From: Candidatus Altimarinota bacterium
GTDB lineage: Bacteria > Patescibacteriota > Gracilibacteria > BD1-5 > UBA6164
Length of the DNA: 64,000 nt
Reading direction: 5' to 3'
Assembly (NCBI GenBank): GCA_026988025.1
Contig: JALSMB010000054.1
Location: 32,070-96,069 of the forward strand
Shown: piece by piece, positions 24,489-35,151 of the stretch
Layout: each line of letters opens with the position of its first letter
How positions within the stretch are numbered: position 1 is the stretch's first letter
The notes under the pieces: model-generated
The model's input: only the letters and a program-made list of their open reading frames with translations
Databases searched by the model: none
What the model was told of the DNA's origin: nothing
Translations under genes and position numbers: made by a program

Positions 24489-26399
24489 ATGTTTGGTTTA
24501 TTTAAAAAGAAAAAAGTAGATAATAATAGTATAGAAGCATTTGATAGCGCAATTGAAGCTATTGAAATTTTTATGTCGCTTTCTGAATGGACTAAAGCAA
24601 ATAAAGCCTTAGATGAAATAGAATCAAAAGAAAGAGAATCACTTGAATATATTATTGATAAATTATCTAAAAAATTAGATAATGAATGAATAAATCAAAG
24701 AGAAATTGAAAAACTTAAAAATATTTTTAAGAAGAAAGAACTAGAAATAAAAAAACTTAGAGCAAAACTAGAAGATGAAGAAAGAAAATATAATAAAAAT
24801 ATAGATAATGAAAGGTTTAAATTAAGATTTGAAAAAATAAGAGAAGAAATAGATTCTCTAACATGAAGTAAGGAAGTTGATGCTGCTTTATCTATATTAA
24901 AAAAATTCTTAGAAGAAAATGCTGATAATGCATTAGTAGTAAAATTTTATAATTCTGAAAAGAAAAAAGTATTAAAAGTTAAAGAAAAAGTAGATAAAGA
25001 AAAAGAAGACAAAGTTAAAAAGGATGCAGAGTCAGAAGCTATGAGTTTAATATGAAAAACTGTAAATATAGATAATGATAAAAAAGAAGATAAGAATGAT
25101 AAAAAAGAAATATGATTTTTTGAAAAATTAAAATCTAAATTACAATTTGCAAAAAATATAAAAGAAAGAATTGAAAGAAAAAAATTATTAGATGAAATAA
25201 ATTTATTAATAGAAGAAGATTCAAAAATTAAAAATGAAATTGCATCTAAAAAACTAGCTACAATACATAAAACTCTAACTAAAGATATATCTGATGAGTT
25301 ACAATGATATGAATTATTCTGAAAAATCTTATCAGCAGATAAAATTTCATGAGATACTTTCTGATTTAAAGAACAAGATGATAAATACAACTTTTTCATA
25401 TGAGATGCAACTTGAAATGGACTTAGAGCTTGATTCATAATAACTATACTAAATAGATTATTTAATAAATTTTCAAAATGAAGTAATATTTCAGAATTAA
25501 CATATGAAATTAACAATTGATTAAAACAAGATTTAAAATCAAGAAATTTTATTACATGAGTATTTTTTGAGATTTTTAAAGACAATGTATCAAAAATAAA
25601 CTTTGTTTCTATGGGACATGTACCAGTTTATATTTTCAGAAAAGAAACTGGTAAAGCAGAAAAAGTCATAGCATGAGGTCTAGCTGCAGGTATTAGATTA
25701 ATTAAACATCCAGCCGATATAAAAGTAAAAGAATTAAATCTAGAAGACTGAGATATACTTTTAACATATAGTGATTGAATAGTTGAAAATAAAAATAGTA
25801 AATGAGAGATGTATGGTTTTGATAGATTAGAAAAAGCATTTACAGAAATATCAAAATCTGCAACAGATATTTCAAAAATATATGATTATATAATAAATGA
25901 TATAAAAAAATTTAAATGATCAGAATTATTTGATGATGATGCAAGTACAATAATTATTAAAAGAGACAGGAAAAAAGATATAGTTGATACATGATCTGAT
26001 TACTTAATTAAAATTCAATGAAAAGAATGATTAAATAATAATGAAATCAGAAAATTGAAATGAAAAAGTATTGAAGATATAGAAAAAGAATTAGTTGTAT
26101 TAAAAAAACAAAAAGAAACAGATAGAATAATTAAAATCTTAGAATGATATTATTATACATGAGAAATATTAAGATTAAAACAAGAATCTATTAGATATAT
26201 AAAGGAATGATTTATAGATAAAAAAATAAATGCTTTCCTTAAAAAAGCAATTGATAATGAAAAAGCCTATAAAATAAAGCAAAAAAATTCAAGAGCCAAA
26301 AATAAATATGAAATATTAGAGGAATTACTTAAAAAATGAGATTATGATACTGTTATAAATGAAGCAGAAAAAATAATTTCAAGTGATTGAGAAATCTAA
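24489..26399 (+). CDS. SpoIIE/PP2C-type phosphatase domain protein within pilus operon
   Basis: DKYNFFIGDATGNGLRAGFIITILN...NFITGVFFEIFKDNVSKINFVSMGHVPVYIF...LNLEDGDILLTYSDGIVENKN. Confidence 0.85.
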
Positions 26400-26421
26400 A
26401 ATAATTAATAAAAAAATAAAA

Positions 26422-27639
26422 ATGCTATTTTGAAAAAAATTCTATGATCAATACTGAAATTTTAACAATGAAAAATTTGTTACTATTTTAGCGAAAGCAA
26501 GAAAAGCAAAAAGAAATAAACAAAGCAGAGCTTCAGGTAATAAAAATATAGAAATTACCTTATTTGAAAGTGTTTCAAAAGTAGAAGTATGGCAGTTTAT
26601 TAATAAATTTGCGATTTTTGTAAATTCATGAATTGATATTAAATGAGCTTTATGAATCATTGTTAAGCAAATTAAAAATCCTTTACTTTTAAGGATTGTT
26701 ACAGAAATGAAAGAGAATATTAATCATGGTGTAAGTATTAGTGAAACAATGGCTCAATACCCAAATGTTTTTGATACACTTACTATATCACTTGCTTGAG
26801 TATGAGAAAAAACATGACAATTAGGTAAAATATTATTAGAGCTAGATCAAACTATGCTTGAAAATATAGAACTAAAATGAAAAGTTAAATGAGCAATGAT
26901 ATATCCTATGATATTAATGTGATTAACAATTGTTATGGTAGTTTGAATGATGGTATTTATTGTTCCTAGAATTACTGAATCATTTAAAAAAGCTTGAAGT
27001 GATTTACCTGCACTAACACAAAAAGTTGTAGATATCTCAGAATTTTTTATAAATGACTACATGACTGTAATTTGAGGTATTATAGCAGTTATTCTATTCT
27101 TTAAATGAATTAATAGAACATATACTTGAAGAATGCTTTTAGCAAAATTATGAACAAAACTACCAATATTTTGATATGTAGTTAAAACTTCAAATATAGT
27201 ATATTTCATCAAATCATTTACTATTCTTCTTGATTCATGAGTTTTATTACTTGAATCATTAAAGACAGCTAGTAATGTAGTACCGAATCTAGCATATAAA
27301 AAAGAATTAATTAGAATTAAAAATGAGGTAGAAGTATGATTAACTATATCTAAATCTCTATGATTAAATCTAGATTATGAAGCTTCTGTTTATCTAAATC
27401 CTTTATTTCCAGAGGAATTTGCATATGTAGTTAGTACATGAGAAGAAACTTGAAGTTTATCAGACTCATTAAAAAAAGTATGAAAAAACTACAATTCAGA
27501 GCTTAAAAGATATATCTGAAATATGTCAGGTATGATGGAGCCAATCATTATCGTAATTGTATGAGCCATAGTTGGTACGATTATCATTGCCATAATGCTT
27601 CCCTTCTTTGCTATGGGTGAAGTTGCAAAAAATCTATAA
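26422..27639 (+). CDS. pilC: type IV pilus inner-membrane platform protein (GspF family)
   Basis: FINKFAIFVNSGIDIKGALGII...SISETMAQYPNVFDTLTISLAGVGEKTGQLGKIL...MMEPIIIVIVGAIVGTIIIAIMLPFFAM. Confidence 0.94.
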
Positions 27640-27672
27640 AAAACAACATTTTTGAAATGTTGTTTTTTTATT
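27640..27672. terminator. intrinsic terminator
   Basis: aaaaaacaacatttttgaaatgttgttttttta. Confidence 0.8.
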
Positions 27673-27775
27673 TATATAATTGAGAATGCGTTCATATTTT
27701 TTTAAATTCAACAAATTCATAATTTCAATCTATATATTCTTTAAAAATTGCTCTATAATCTCATGTAATATTAAA
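27668..27775 (-). pseudogene. truncated RelE-superfamily toxin C-terminus
   Basis: Complement reads (stop)FNITGDYRAIFKEYIDGNYEFVEFKKIGTHSQLYK(stop); only ~35 codons, in-frame TAA upstream. Confidence 0.65.
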
Positions 27776-28028
27776 TTAATTGTAGTATACTTATATCATT
27801 AAATAATCAAAATCTTATACACAAAATATACTACTTTAACAAACAAGCACTTTACAAAAAAAAATAAATATCTTTAATAATATATAAAAGATAATATATA
27901 TTTTTAGTCTATTAAAAATATATATTAATCTTTGCTATTTAACTACAAATCATATAGAATACATAAGTCTAAAAAAAGACATTAATTTTAAAAATTATTT
28001 TGTATTTATTTCCTAATCATATATAAAC

Positions 28029-28601
28029 ATGAGAAATACAAAAAAACAAGCATTTACGTTAGTAGAGCTTATCGTTGTTATTACTATCCTAGCTATTTTA
28101 GGTACAATTGCATTTATATCTCTACAAGGGTATTCACAAGATGCTAAAAACTCTAAAGTAACTTCTGATTTATGAACATTAGCATCAGCTATTGAAATAT
28201 CTAATACTAAATGAGATACTACTATAAAATCTATTTTAGATGATGGTAAAAATACTGCTGTTAAATTAACAAATGGTACATTTGGTTCTGGTTTAACTAT
28301 TACAGATTGAACTAATGCTTGAATTGGTTGAGTTCAATTTTCAAACTTAAATCAAAATGGTGCTGATTTTAAAGACAGCTCTGTTCCAGCTAGAGATTAT
28401 GTTTATGCTTATGCATCTTCATGATCAGTTGCTTATTATCAAATAGCATGAGAAATTAAAACTTCTGCTGGTGATCCTAAAGTATTAGTAAAAGGTAACT
28501 ATGTTCAAAAAGTTACAAGTGATGTAACTTGATTAGTTGCTCAAAGTGGTTCTACTACAGGGTTAACTAATGATATTGCTGCACAAATTAATAATTATTA
28601 A
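28029..28601 (+). CDS. pilA: major type IV pilin-like protein
   Basis: MRNTKKQAFTLVELIVVITILAILGTIAFISLQGYSQDAKNSKVTSDLGTLASAIE. Confidence 0.93.
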
Positions 28602-28608
28602 TTATATT

Positions 28609-28697
28609 AAAAAAGATGATTTAAAAATCATCTTTTTTTTGTGATTATTTTTTCTTAGTTTTATTATTTTTGCATTAAAGTGCAATTTATATATAAT
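28609..28697 (+). repeat. terminator-promoter cassette, copy 1
   Basis: aaaagatgatttaaaaatcatcttttttttgtgattattttttcttagttttattatttttgcattaaagtgcaatttatatataat. Confidence 0.9.
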
Positions 28698-28728
28698 ACA
28701 ATTATCTTAATATTAACAAAATATTATT

Positions 28729-28935
28729 ATGAACACATCAGTTATAAATAATATAAATACAGAAAAAAAAGTAGATATAATTTTTTCATATCTATTTTCT
28801 GATGATAAAATAGAAGAAGAACAATTTTTTTGGAATAATTTAAAAAAAGAGGAGATTTCTAGATTAGAAAAAATTAATAAAAATGATGAAACTTTTGATT
28901 TTAATAATTTAAAATCGGAAATTTTATGAAAATAA
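28729..28935 (+). CDS. putative antitoxin of RelE-type pair
   Basis: 68-aa acidic protein, 10-nt overlap with downstream RelE-type toxin. Confidence 0.7.
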
Positions 28936-29189
28936 TTTATACAAAAACATTTAAAAAATCATTGTTAAAATTGGATAAAAATATCCAAATTAGAATTATT
29001 GAAAAATTAGAATTATTTTATAAAATTGAAGATAGTATTTATGATTTAAATTTAGATATTAAAAAACTTCAACCTAAAGAAAAATGAATTTTTAGATTTA
29101 GGGTTGGTAAATATAGAATTTTATTTATGTATTTTAATTGAATTATAAAAATTCTTGATGTAGATAATAGAGATTCTATTTATATGTAA
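28926..29189 (+). CDS. RelE/ParE-superfamily toxin
   Basis: MKIIYTKTFKKSLLKLDKNIQIRIIEKLELF...LQPKEKGIFRFRVGKYRILFMYFNGIIKILDVDNRDSIY. Confidence 0.87.
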
Positions 29190-29222
29190 AAAAACACAGA
29201 AATAGAAAATTTATTAAAAACT

Positions 29223-29310
29223 AAAAAGATGATTTAAAAATCATCTTTTTTTTGTGGTTATTTTTTCTTGGTTTTATTATTTTTGCATTAAAGTATAATT
29301 TATATATAAT
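29223..29310 (+). repeat. terminator-promoter cassette, copy 2
   Basis: Near-identical to 28609-28697, including ttttgcattaaagt...tatataat. Confidence 0.9.
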
Positions 29311-29338
29311 TTAAGTATTAATAATTAATTTTATAATT

Positions 29339-29638
29339 ATGGAAGTAAAAGATTTTTTAAATTTACCTATATTATTAGAACAAGATGAAGACTGAGTTTG
29401 GGTTGCTGAATCCCCTATTTTTGATTGATTTTTTACTCAAGGTCATGACTTAGAAGAATTACAAGATAATTTACAAGATATATCAAATATGTATTTTGAT
29501 ATGATAAAAGATTGAGAAAAACCTTTTAAATCATCTAAACTTATAAATCTAACTTATAATAAAAATGGTAAAATTACCAATAATATCAGCAAAGAACTTA
29601 ATAAAAATATTGAAGAAAAAATGATACATATTAACTAG
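29339..29638 (+). CDS. hicB: HicB-like antitoxin
   Basis: LPILLEQDEDGVWVAESPIFDGFFTQGHDLEELQDNLQDISNMYFDM. Confidence 0.87.
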
Positions 29639-29798
29639 AACATCATGAAGTCATCATCAATATGTTTTTGAAGATAAAACAGTAACTATACCAGTACATA
29701 ACTGAAAAGATATTTGAAGATGATTATTAAGAGCTATACTTAAACAATCTTGAATATCACATGAAGATTTTTTAAAAGAATTATGAATTAATAATTAA
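29565..29798 (+). CDS. hicA: HicA-like mRNA interferase toxin
   Basis: MVKLPIISAKNLIKILKKKGYILTRTSGSHHQYVFEDKTVTIPVHNGKDIGRGLLRAILKQSGIS; G before SHH is TGA. Confidence 0.92.
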
Positions 29799-29884
29799 AA
29801 AAGATGATTTAAAAATCATCTTTTTTTATGTTTGTTTTTTCTTAGTTTTATTATTTTTGCATTAAAATACAATTTATATATAAT
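29797..29884 (+). repeat. terminator-promoter cassette, copy 3
   Basis: aaaagatgatttaaaaatcatctttttttatg...ttatttttgcattaaaatacaatttatatataat. Confidence 0.9.
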
Positions 29885-29912
29885 TTAGTTATTAATAATT
29901 AATTTTATAATT

Positions 29913-30116
29913 ATGACAAATATAAAAATAACATTTGATGAAGAGACAGGTTATTATGATGCTATACTTTTGGAGAAGTGAATTGCTACTCAAGGAAAAA
30001 CATTAGACGAAGTAGTTAAAAATATTTGAGAAGCTTTTTCATTATCAAGAGAAAGTAACTTTTCATTAAACAATTTTAATATTTCTTTTAATGAAAATAA
30101 TCATGTGAATATTTAA
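29913..30116 (+). CDS. HicB-like antitoxin (second)
   Basis: MTNIKITFDEETGYYDAILLEKGIATQGKTLDEVVKNIGEAFSLS. Confidence 0.8.
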
Positions 30117-30348
30117 TACTATAAAATTTAAAATTATTAAAGATTTTATAAAGCAATTATGATATAAAAAATATTCTCAAGAAGGTAGTCATATAAAATA
30201 TAAATATAATTCATTTTCTTTAATAATACCAAAACATAAAGAAATTTCTAGATGAACAATTAATAGTATATTTAAAATTATTTCTATACATAAAGATGTA
30301 AATAAAACAGAAATAGAAAATTTATTTTTAAAATTTATTAAAAACTAA
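30103..30348 (+). CDS. HicA-like toxin (second)
   Basis: KFKIIKDFIKQLGYKKYSQEGSHIKYKYNSFSLIIPKHKEISRGTINSIFKII. Confidence 0.83.
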
Positions 30349-30380
30349 AAAGATGATTTAAAAATCATCTTTTTTTTGTG
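30345..30380 (+). repeat. terminator half of cassette, copy 4
   Basis: actaaaaagatgatttaaaaatcatcttttttttg. Confidence 0.85.
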
Positions 30381-30417
30381 CTTGTTTTACATATTCTCCT
30401 CTATAAGCTTAGGATTA

Positions 30418-30648
30418 TTATTTATTTATAAATATTAAAAAATCATTTTCATCAATTCCTAATTGTTTTAAAATTCATGAAAAAGTTCAATATGCAATAA
30501 TTTTGTGATTTGGTATAATTGTTTTTATTCAATTACATTTTATTTTTATATGACTTCATTTTTGTGAAATTTTAAAAACTCAATATTTTTTATCTAAATA
30601 TTTAATAAATTGTTCTCCTGAAATATAGTGATATTCTGATTTAACCAT
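30418..30648 (-). CDS. HicA-like toxin (third)
   Basis: MVKSEYHYISGEQFIKYLDKKYGVFKISQKGSHIKIKCNGIKTIIPNHKIIAYGTFSGILKQLGID. Confidence 0.85.
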
Positions 30649-30651
30649 AAA

Positions 30652-30864
30652 TTATATATTTATTGCAGTTAAAGAATATTGTTTATTTTTAAAATTTGAT
30701 AATAAAGTTTCTTTCTCTTCATCTTCTAAATATAACTTAGTTGCTTCTTTTAAATTACTTAACGATTCTTCATAAGTATTACCCTGAGAGAAAATTCATA
30801 ATTCTAAATTTTTAGATATAAAAATGTTATCTTCTTTTTCTATAAATACTGTAAAATTAAACAT
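30652..30864 (-). CDS. HicB-like antitoxin (third)
   Basis: MFNFTVFIEKEDNIFISKNLELGIFSQGNTYEESLSNLKEATKLYLEDEE. Confidence 0.85.
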
Positions 30865-30944
30865 AATTTTCAATTTAAAAATTAATATAAAAATATTATA
30901 TCAGTTACTAAAAAATAAACAAAACTTTTTAGTTTTGTTTATTT

Positions 30945-32033
30945 TTATATACTCTCCTCTATAAGCTTAGGATTATTTGAAAATTTAAGCCCTTCTTCTT
31001 TTGATATTTCACCTGCTTGAATAAGCTCTATAATATCAGTTTCTAAAAGTTGCATTCATTCTTTTTGTCCCATTTGCATAACAGATGGCATTTGATGAAT
31101 ATCATTTTCTCTTATAAGATTTGAAACTGCAGAATTTTTTACAAGAATCTCTTTTGCTAATCTAATTCATTTACCCTCTTTTACTTTTAAAAGTCTTTGA
31201 GAAAATACTGCAATAAGTGAATCAGCTAATTGTACTCTTACTTGAGCTTTATCATTTCAAGAAAAACTATCAAGAATCCTAGTAATTGTTTGAGGAGCAC
31301 TTCTAGTATGTAAAGTAGATAAAACTAAATGCCCAGTTTCAGCTAATCTTAATGCCATTTCTATTTCTGTTCTATTTCTCATTTCTCAAAATAGTATAAC
31401 ATTTGGAGCTTGTCTCATAGCTCAAATTAATCAAGTTTCATAATCTGGAATATCTCTACCTATTTCTTTATGTTCTATAATAGATTTTTTATGTTTATGA
31501 ACATATTCTATTGGATCCTCTATAGTAATTATATGTTTATTATAATTTTCATTTATAAAATCTATCATTGCTCATAGTGTTGTAGTCTTACCTGAACCAG
31601 TTGGTCATGTTACAAGGATTAATCATTGTCATTTTTTTGTTACTTCTTTATATATTTCTGGTAATCATAAATCATCTATATGTGGTACTTCTGCAGTTAA
31701 TAACCTAGATACCACCATATAATATCATAATTGAAATGATATATTTGTTCTAAATCTTCTATTATTATATGTAAAAGAGAAATCTAAATTTCTAGTTTGA
31801 AGTAATTTATCATGTTGCTCTGTAGTTATAATAGATTTAGCAAAATCATAAGTATCATCTGATGTAAATTTATTTACTCATTCACTAATTCTAACTATAT
31901 CTCAAGATATTTTTATTGCAGGATATGCTCATACTGTTATATAAATATCACTTCACTCATTATCAATCATTACTTGTAATAATTGGTCTTTAATTAAGTG
32001 GTCTGGTTTCATTACATCTAAAAAATCTGTCAT
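30945..32033 (-). CDS. pilT: type IV pilus retraction ATPase
   Basis: [56 protein letters not shown]...[38 protein letters not shown]. Confidence 0.95.
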
Positions 32034-32091
32034 TATCTTTTTGTTAAGTTATATATATAATAAGTTTACTATATTTATAATTTTTAAGCAA

Positions 32092-32124
32092 AAAAAATCT
32101 CTATATTTTATAGAGATTTTTTAT
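32092..32124. terminator. intrinsic terminator
   Basis: aaaaaatctctatattttatagagattttttat. Confidence 0.75.
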
Positions 32125-32125
32125 T

Positions 32126-32959
32126 TTATTTAATTAATTTTTTTCTTAAAAAGAAACCTAAATTTACTATAACTGTAAGTAAAATTAATACCCAAGTAGC
32201 AGAACCTGTATCCGGTGTTTCATCACTAGCTAATGCAACAGCCTCTACATTTCAAGTAGCTGTTTCTTCTTTAGCTGCAGCTAATACAATATCTTTTGAT
32301 TCAACGTCTTCTATTAAATTATTAGAAGTAGTGAAATTATATAAATCTTCATCAAAAATTAAAACATTTCATTTAATATCTTCTAAACTTAGAATCATTA
32401 ATATATATTCTGAATTCTTTTCTAAATTTCAATTTATTCCTAATTCAACTACATTGTTTCATTCTGAAAATAATCAACTTGTAGGAATATCACTAAGAAT
32501 TTTATATTCAAACATATTATCAGCTAAATCATAATTATAGTACAATTCAATAGTTTTTGAATCAATTATACTAATTTTTTCTATTCATTCATCACCTACT
32601 TCTAATAATGGATTAACAATATCTCATTCTAAATAATCTCAAATATTAAAATCGATATTTCAGTTAGCACCTAAAATAGTTATTAAACTATAAGAAGTAT
32701 TTGCTTCTAAACCATCTGAAAGATTTAATAAAACTTTTCTTGTATTATTTTTATCTTTATCATTGAAAGAAACATTAATATCTTTTAAAATTTTAATATC
32801 TCATTCTACAAAACTATCTGAAAAAACTACATCATTACTCGCAGTAATTTGTACAGTGTTATTATCAATTGTTTCTATTCTTTCAATAGATGAAGCAAAA
32901 GTATTCCCTGTTAACATAGAAGTTAACAATAAAAAAAGTAATATTTTAAACTTTTTCAT
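32126..32959 (-). CDS. secreted surface protein with C-terminal PDTG + TM + basic tail (LPXTG-like sorting signal)
   Basis: MKKFKILLFLLLTSMLTGNTFAS...; C-term DETPDTGSATWVLILLTVIVNLGFFLRKKLIK. Confidence 0.75.
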
Positions 32960-33029
32960 AATATTATTATAATTATAAATAAACTAATTACTTATATTTA
33001 ATCATATATATTAGATTATGTCAAAAATC

Positions 33030-33434
33030 TTACTTTTTTTGTTGTTTTAAATATGTTTCTAGAATCAAAGCTGCTGAAATATCATCCTTATTTCAATTTT
33101 TATCTCTTATTCACATAGAATCTAAAATACTATCTGCTTCAAAACTTGTAAATCTTTCATCTACTCATTCAACTTTTATATTTGGAAAAATCTCTTTTAA
33201 TTTAGATATAAAAATTTTTGTTTTATCTAACTGTTTAAGATTTTTTCAATATAAATCATATGGTAATCAGACAACTATCACTTCTGTTTTGTATTCTTTT
33301 ATTAATTTTCTAAGCTCTGTAATAAGTTTAGGTCTTAAAATAATTCATTTTGGAAAAACAATTCATTCTACATATGTAGCTATTCAGCATCTTTTGTCTC
33401 AAAGATCAATTCATAGATACATATTATGCTTCAT
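33030..33434 (-). CDS. ruvX: YqgF/RuvX family putative Holliday junction resolvase
   Basis: MYLGIDLGDKRCGIATYVE...VIVVGLPYDLYG...VEGVDERFTSFEA. Confidence 0.88.
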
Positions 33435-33873
33435 TAATAACTATAAATAATTTTGCCATAGCATCTTTACCAAACTTTACATATATTTGACTTTCTCATA
33501 ATTTTTTAATGTGTCCATCAGGCATTTCTATATGTTTTTTTGTTAATTCTATTTTATATTTCTTTTTTATTTCAGCAATAATATCTTTTTCTCCTACAGC
33601 TCAATACACTTTATGATTAGCTCAAGTTTTTAAAGTAAATTCTAATTTTTTATGATTTAAAATTTCAGAAAGATTATGTCTATTTTCAGTCATTTCTCTT
33701 TTATGAGTTTCTTCCTTTTTTAATTTAGCCTTATATTGTTTTTCAGCTGCAGGTGTTAATTCTATAGCATATCATTTTGGAAATAACATATTTGCAGCAT
33801 ACCCAGGTTTAACTTCTTTTATATCACCTTCTTTTCAGACATTTATAACATGTTTTAAAAATAATACTTTCAT
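33424..33873 (-). CDS. rplI: ribosomal protein L9
   Basis: [40 protein letters not shown]. Confidence 0.92.
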
Positions 33874-33909
33874 AATCTTTTATTTAGTTATTTAAAAAAA
33901 CCTCTCTCT

Positions 33910-35007
33910 TTATTTTTCTTCTTTTTTATCTTCTTCAGTTTCTTCAACCTTAACATCTTCAATAGATATTCTGTACCCTGTTAATTTAGAAGCTAAATTA
34001 ACATTTAATCAATTTTTTCAAACAGCTTTAGCTCTTTCACTAGGTAAAATATAACAAATAGCTGATTCATTTTCTTCATCTGCTTCTACTTTTAATACTT
34101 CAGCTGGAGAAAGTGATTTTTTAAGTATTTCATTAATATCACCTCTATTTGCAATAATATCTATTTTTTCACCTGATAATTCATCCATTACTCATTTTAC
34201 TCTAATACCTTTTTGTCCAATAAGAGTTCAAACTGGATCAATTTCATCATAAGAAGTAGAAACTAATAATTTAGTTTTAATACCTGGTTGTCTAACTATA
34301 TTATCTATAGTTATAATTCATTCACCTATTTCAGAAACATGTTCTGCAAAAATAGCAGAAACTAATTCTGGTCTTTTTCTTGATAAAATAACTTTTGGTG
34401 TACCAGTTTCATTTTTTGAAACTTCAGCAACATAAAGAGAAAATCTAGCTCCTGCAGTATAAACATCTCTAGATACTTGTTCAGATTTAGGTAAAACAAC
34501 TTGATTACCATTATAATCAAAAATAATTTTTCCTCACTCTACTATATCAACTTTCATATTAATAACTTCACCTTCTTTTCCATCAAATAAATCATATATT
34601 TTTTCTTTTTCACTATCACCTATTTTTTGAATAATAACTTGTCTAGCAGCTTGTGAAGCTATTCTTCAAAAACTTTCACCATCATCATCACCATTTATTT
34701 CATCAGTAACATCAAGTTCTATAATATCTCATTCTTTATAATCATCTGCTGCATCACCTAATTCATCAAAAGAGATTTCAAGAGCAGAATTTGTAACTTC
34801 TTTTACAACTGTTTTTTCTTGAGTTATTTCCATTACTTCATTTTCTAAATCTAATTTTACATTAATTTCTTCATCTCTAGAAGCATAATCTTTTTTATAA
34901 GCTGTTTTAATAGCAGCTTCAATGATTTCTACTAATTTTTCTTTTGGAATTTTTTTCTCAATAGAAATAATATTAATAGCTTGTTCAATTTGTTTTAAGT
35001 CTAACAT
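33910..35007 (-). CDS. nusA: transcription termination/antitermination factor NusA
   Basis: IPKEKLVEIIEAAIKTAYKKDYA...SRKRPELVSAIFAEHVSEI...RQPGIKTKLLV...DPVGTLIGQKGIRVK. Confidence 0.93.
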
Positions 35008-35119
35008 TTTTATTTAGTTATAGTATAATTTTAAAACAAAACGAGAACTTGCTTTCACAAATCCCCGCTTTAGCTCTAAATACAAAGTTATTTTATAGTT
35101 TTTTAAAATAATTGCAAAT

Positions 35120-35150
35120 AAAAACTCTCTAATATAGAGAGTTTTTAAAA
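35120..35150 (-). terminator. intrinsic terminator
   Basis: aaaaactctctaatatagagagtttttaaaa. Confidence 0.6.
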
Positions 35151-35151
35151 A

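Noticed and set aside
24947-25585. 212-aa minus ORF
   Set aside because: Antisense to the SpoIIE-type phosphatase gene, which has recognisable motifs on plus
28609-30380. CRISPR array
   Set aside because: The repeats are ~90 bp, ~500-600 bp apart, and flank protein-coding TA modules
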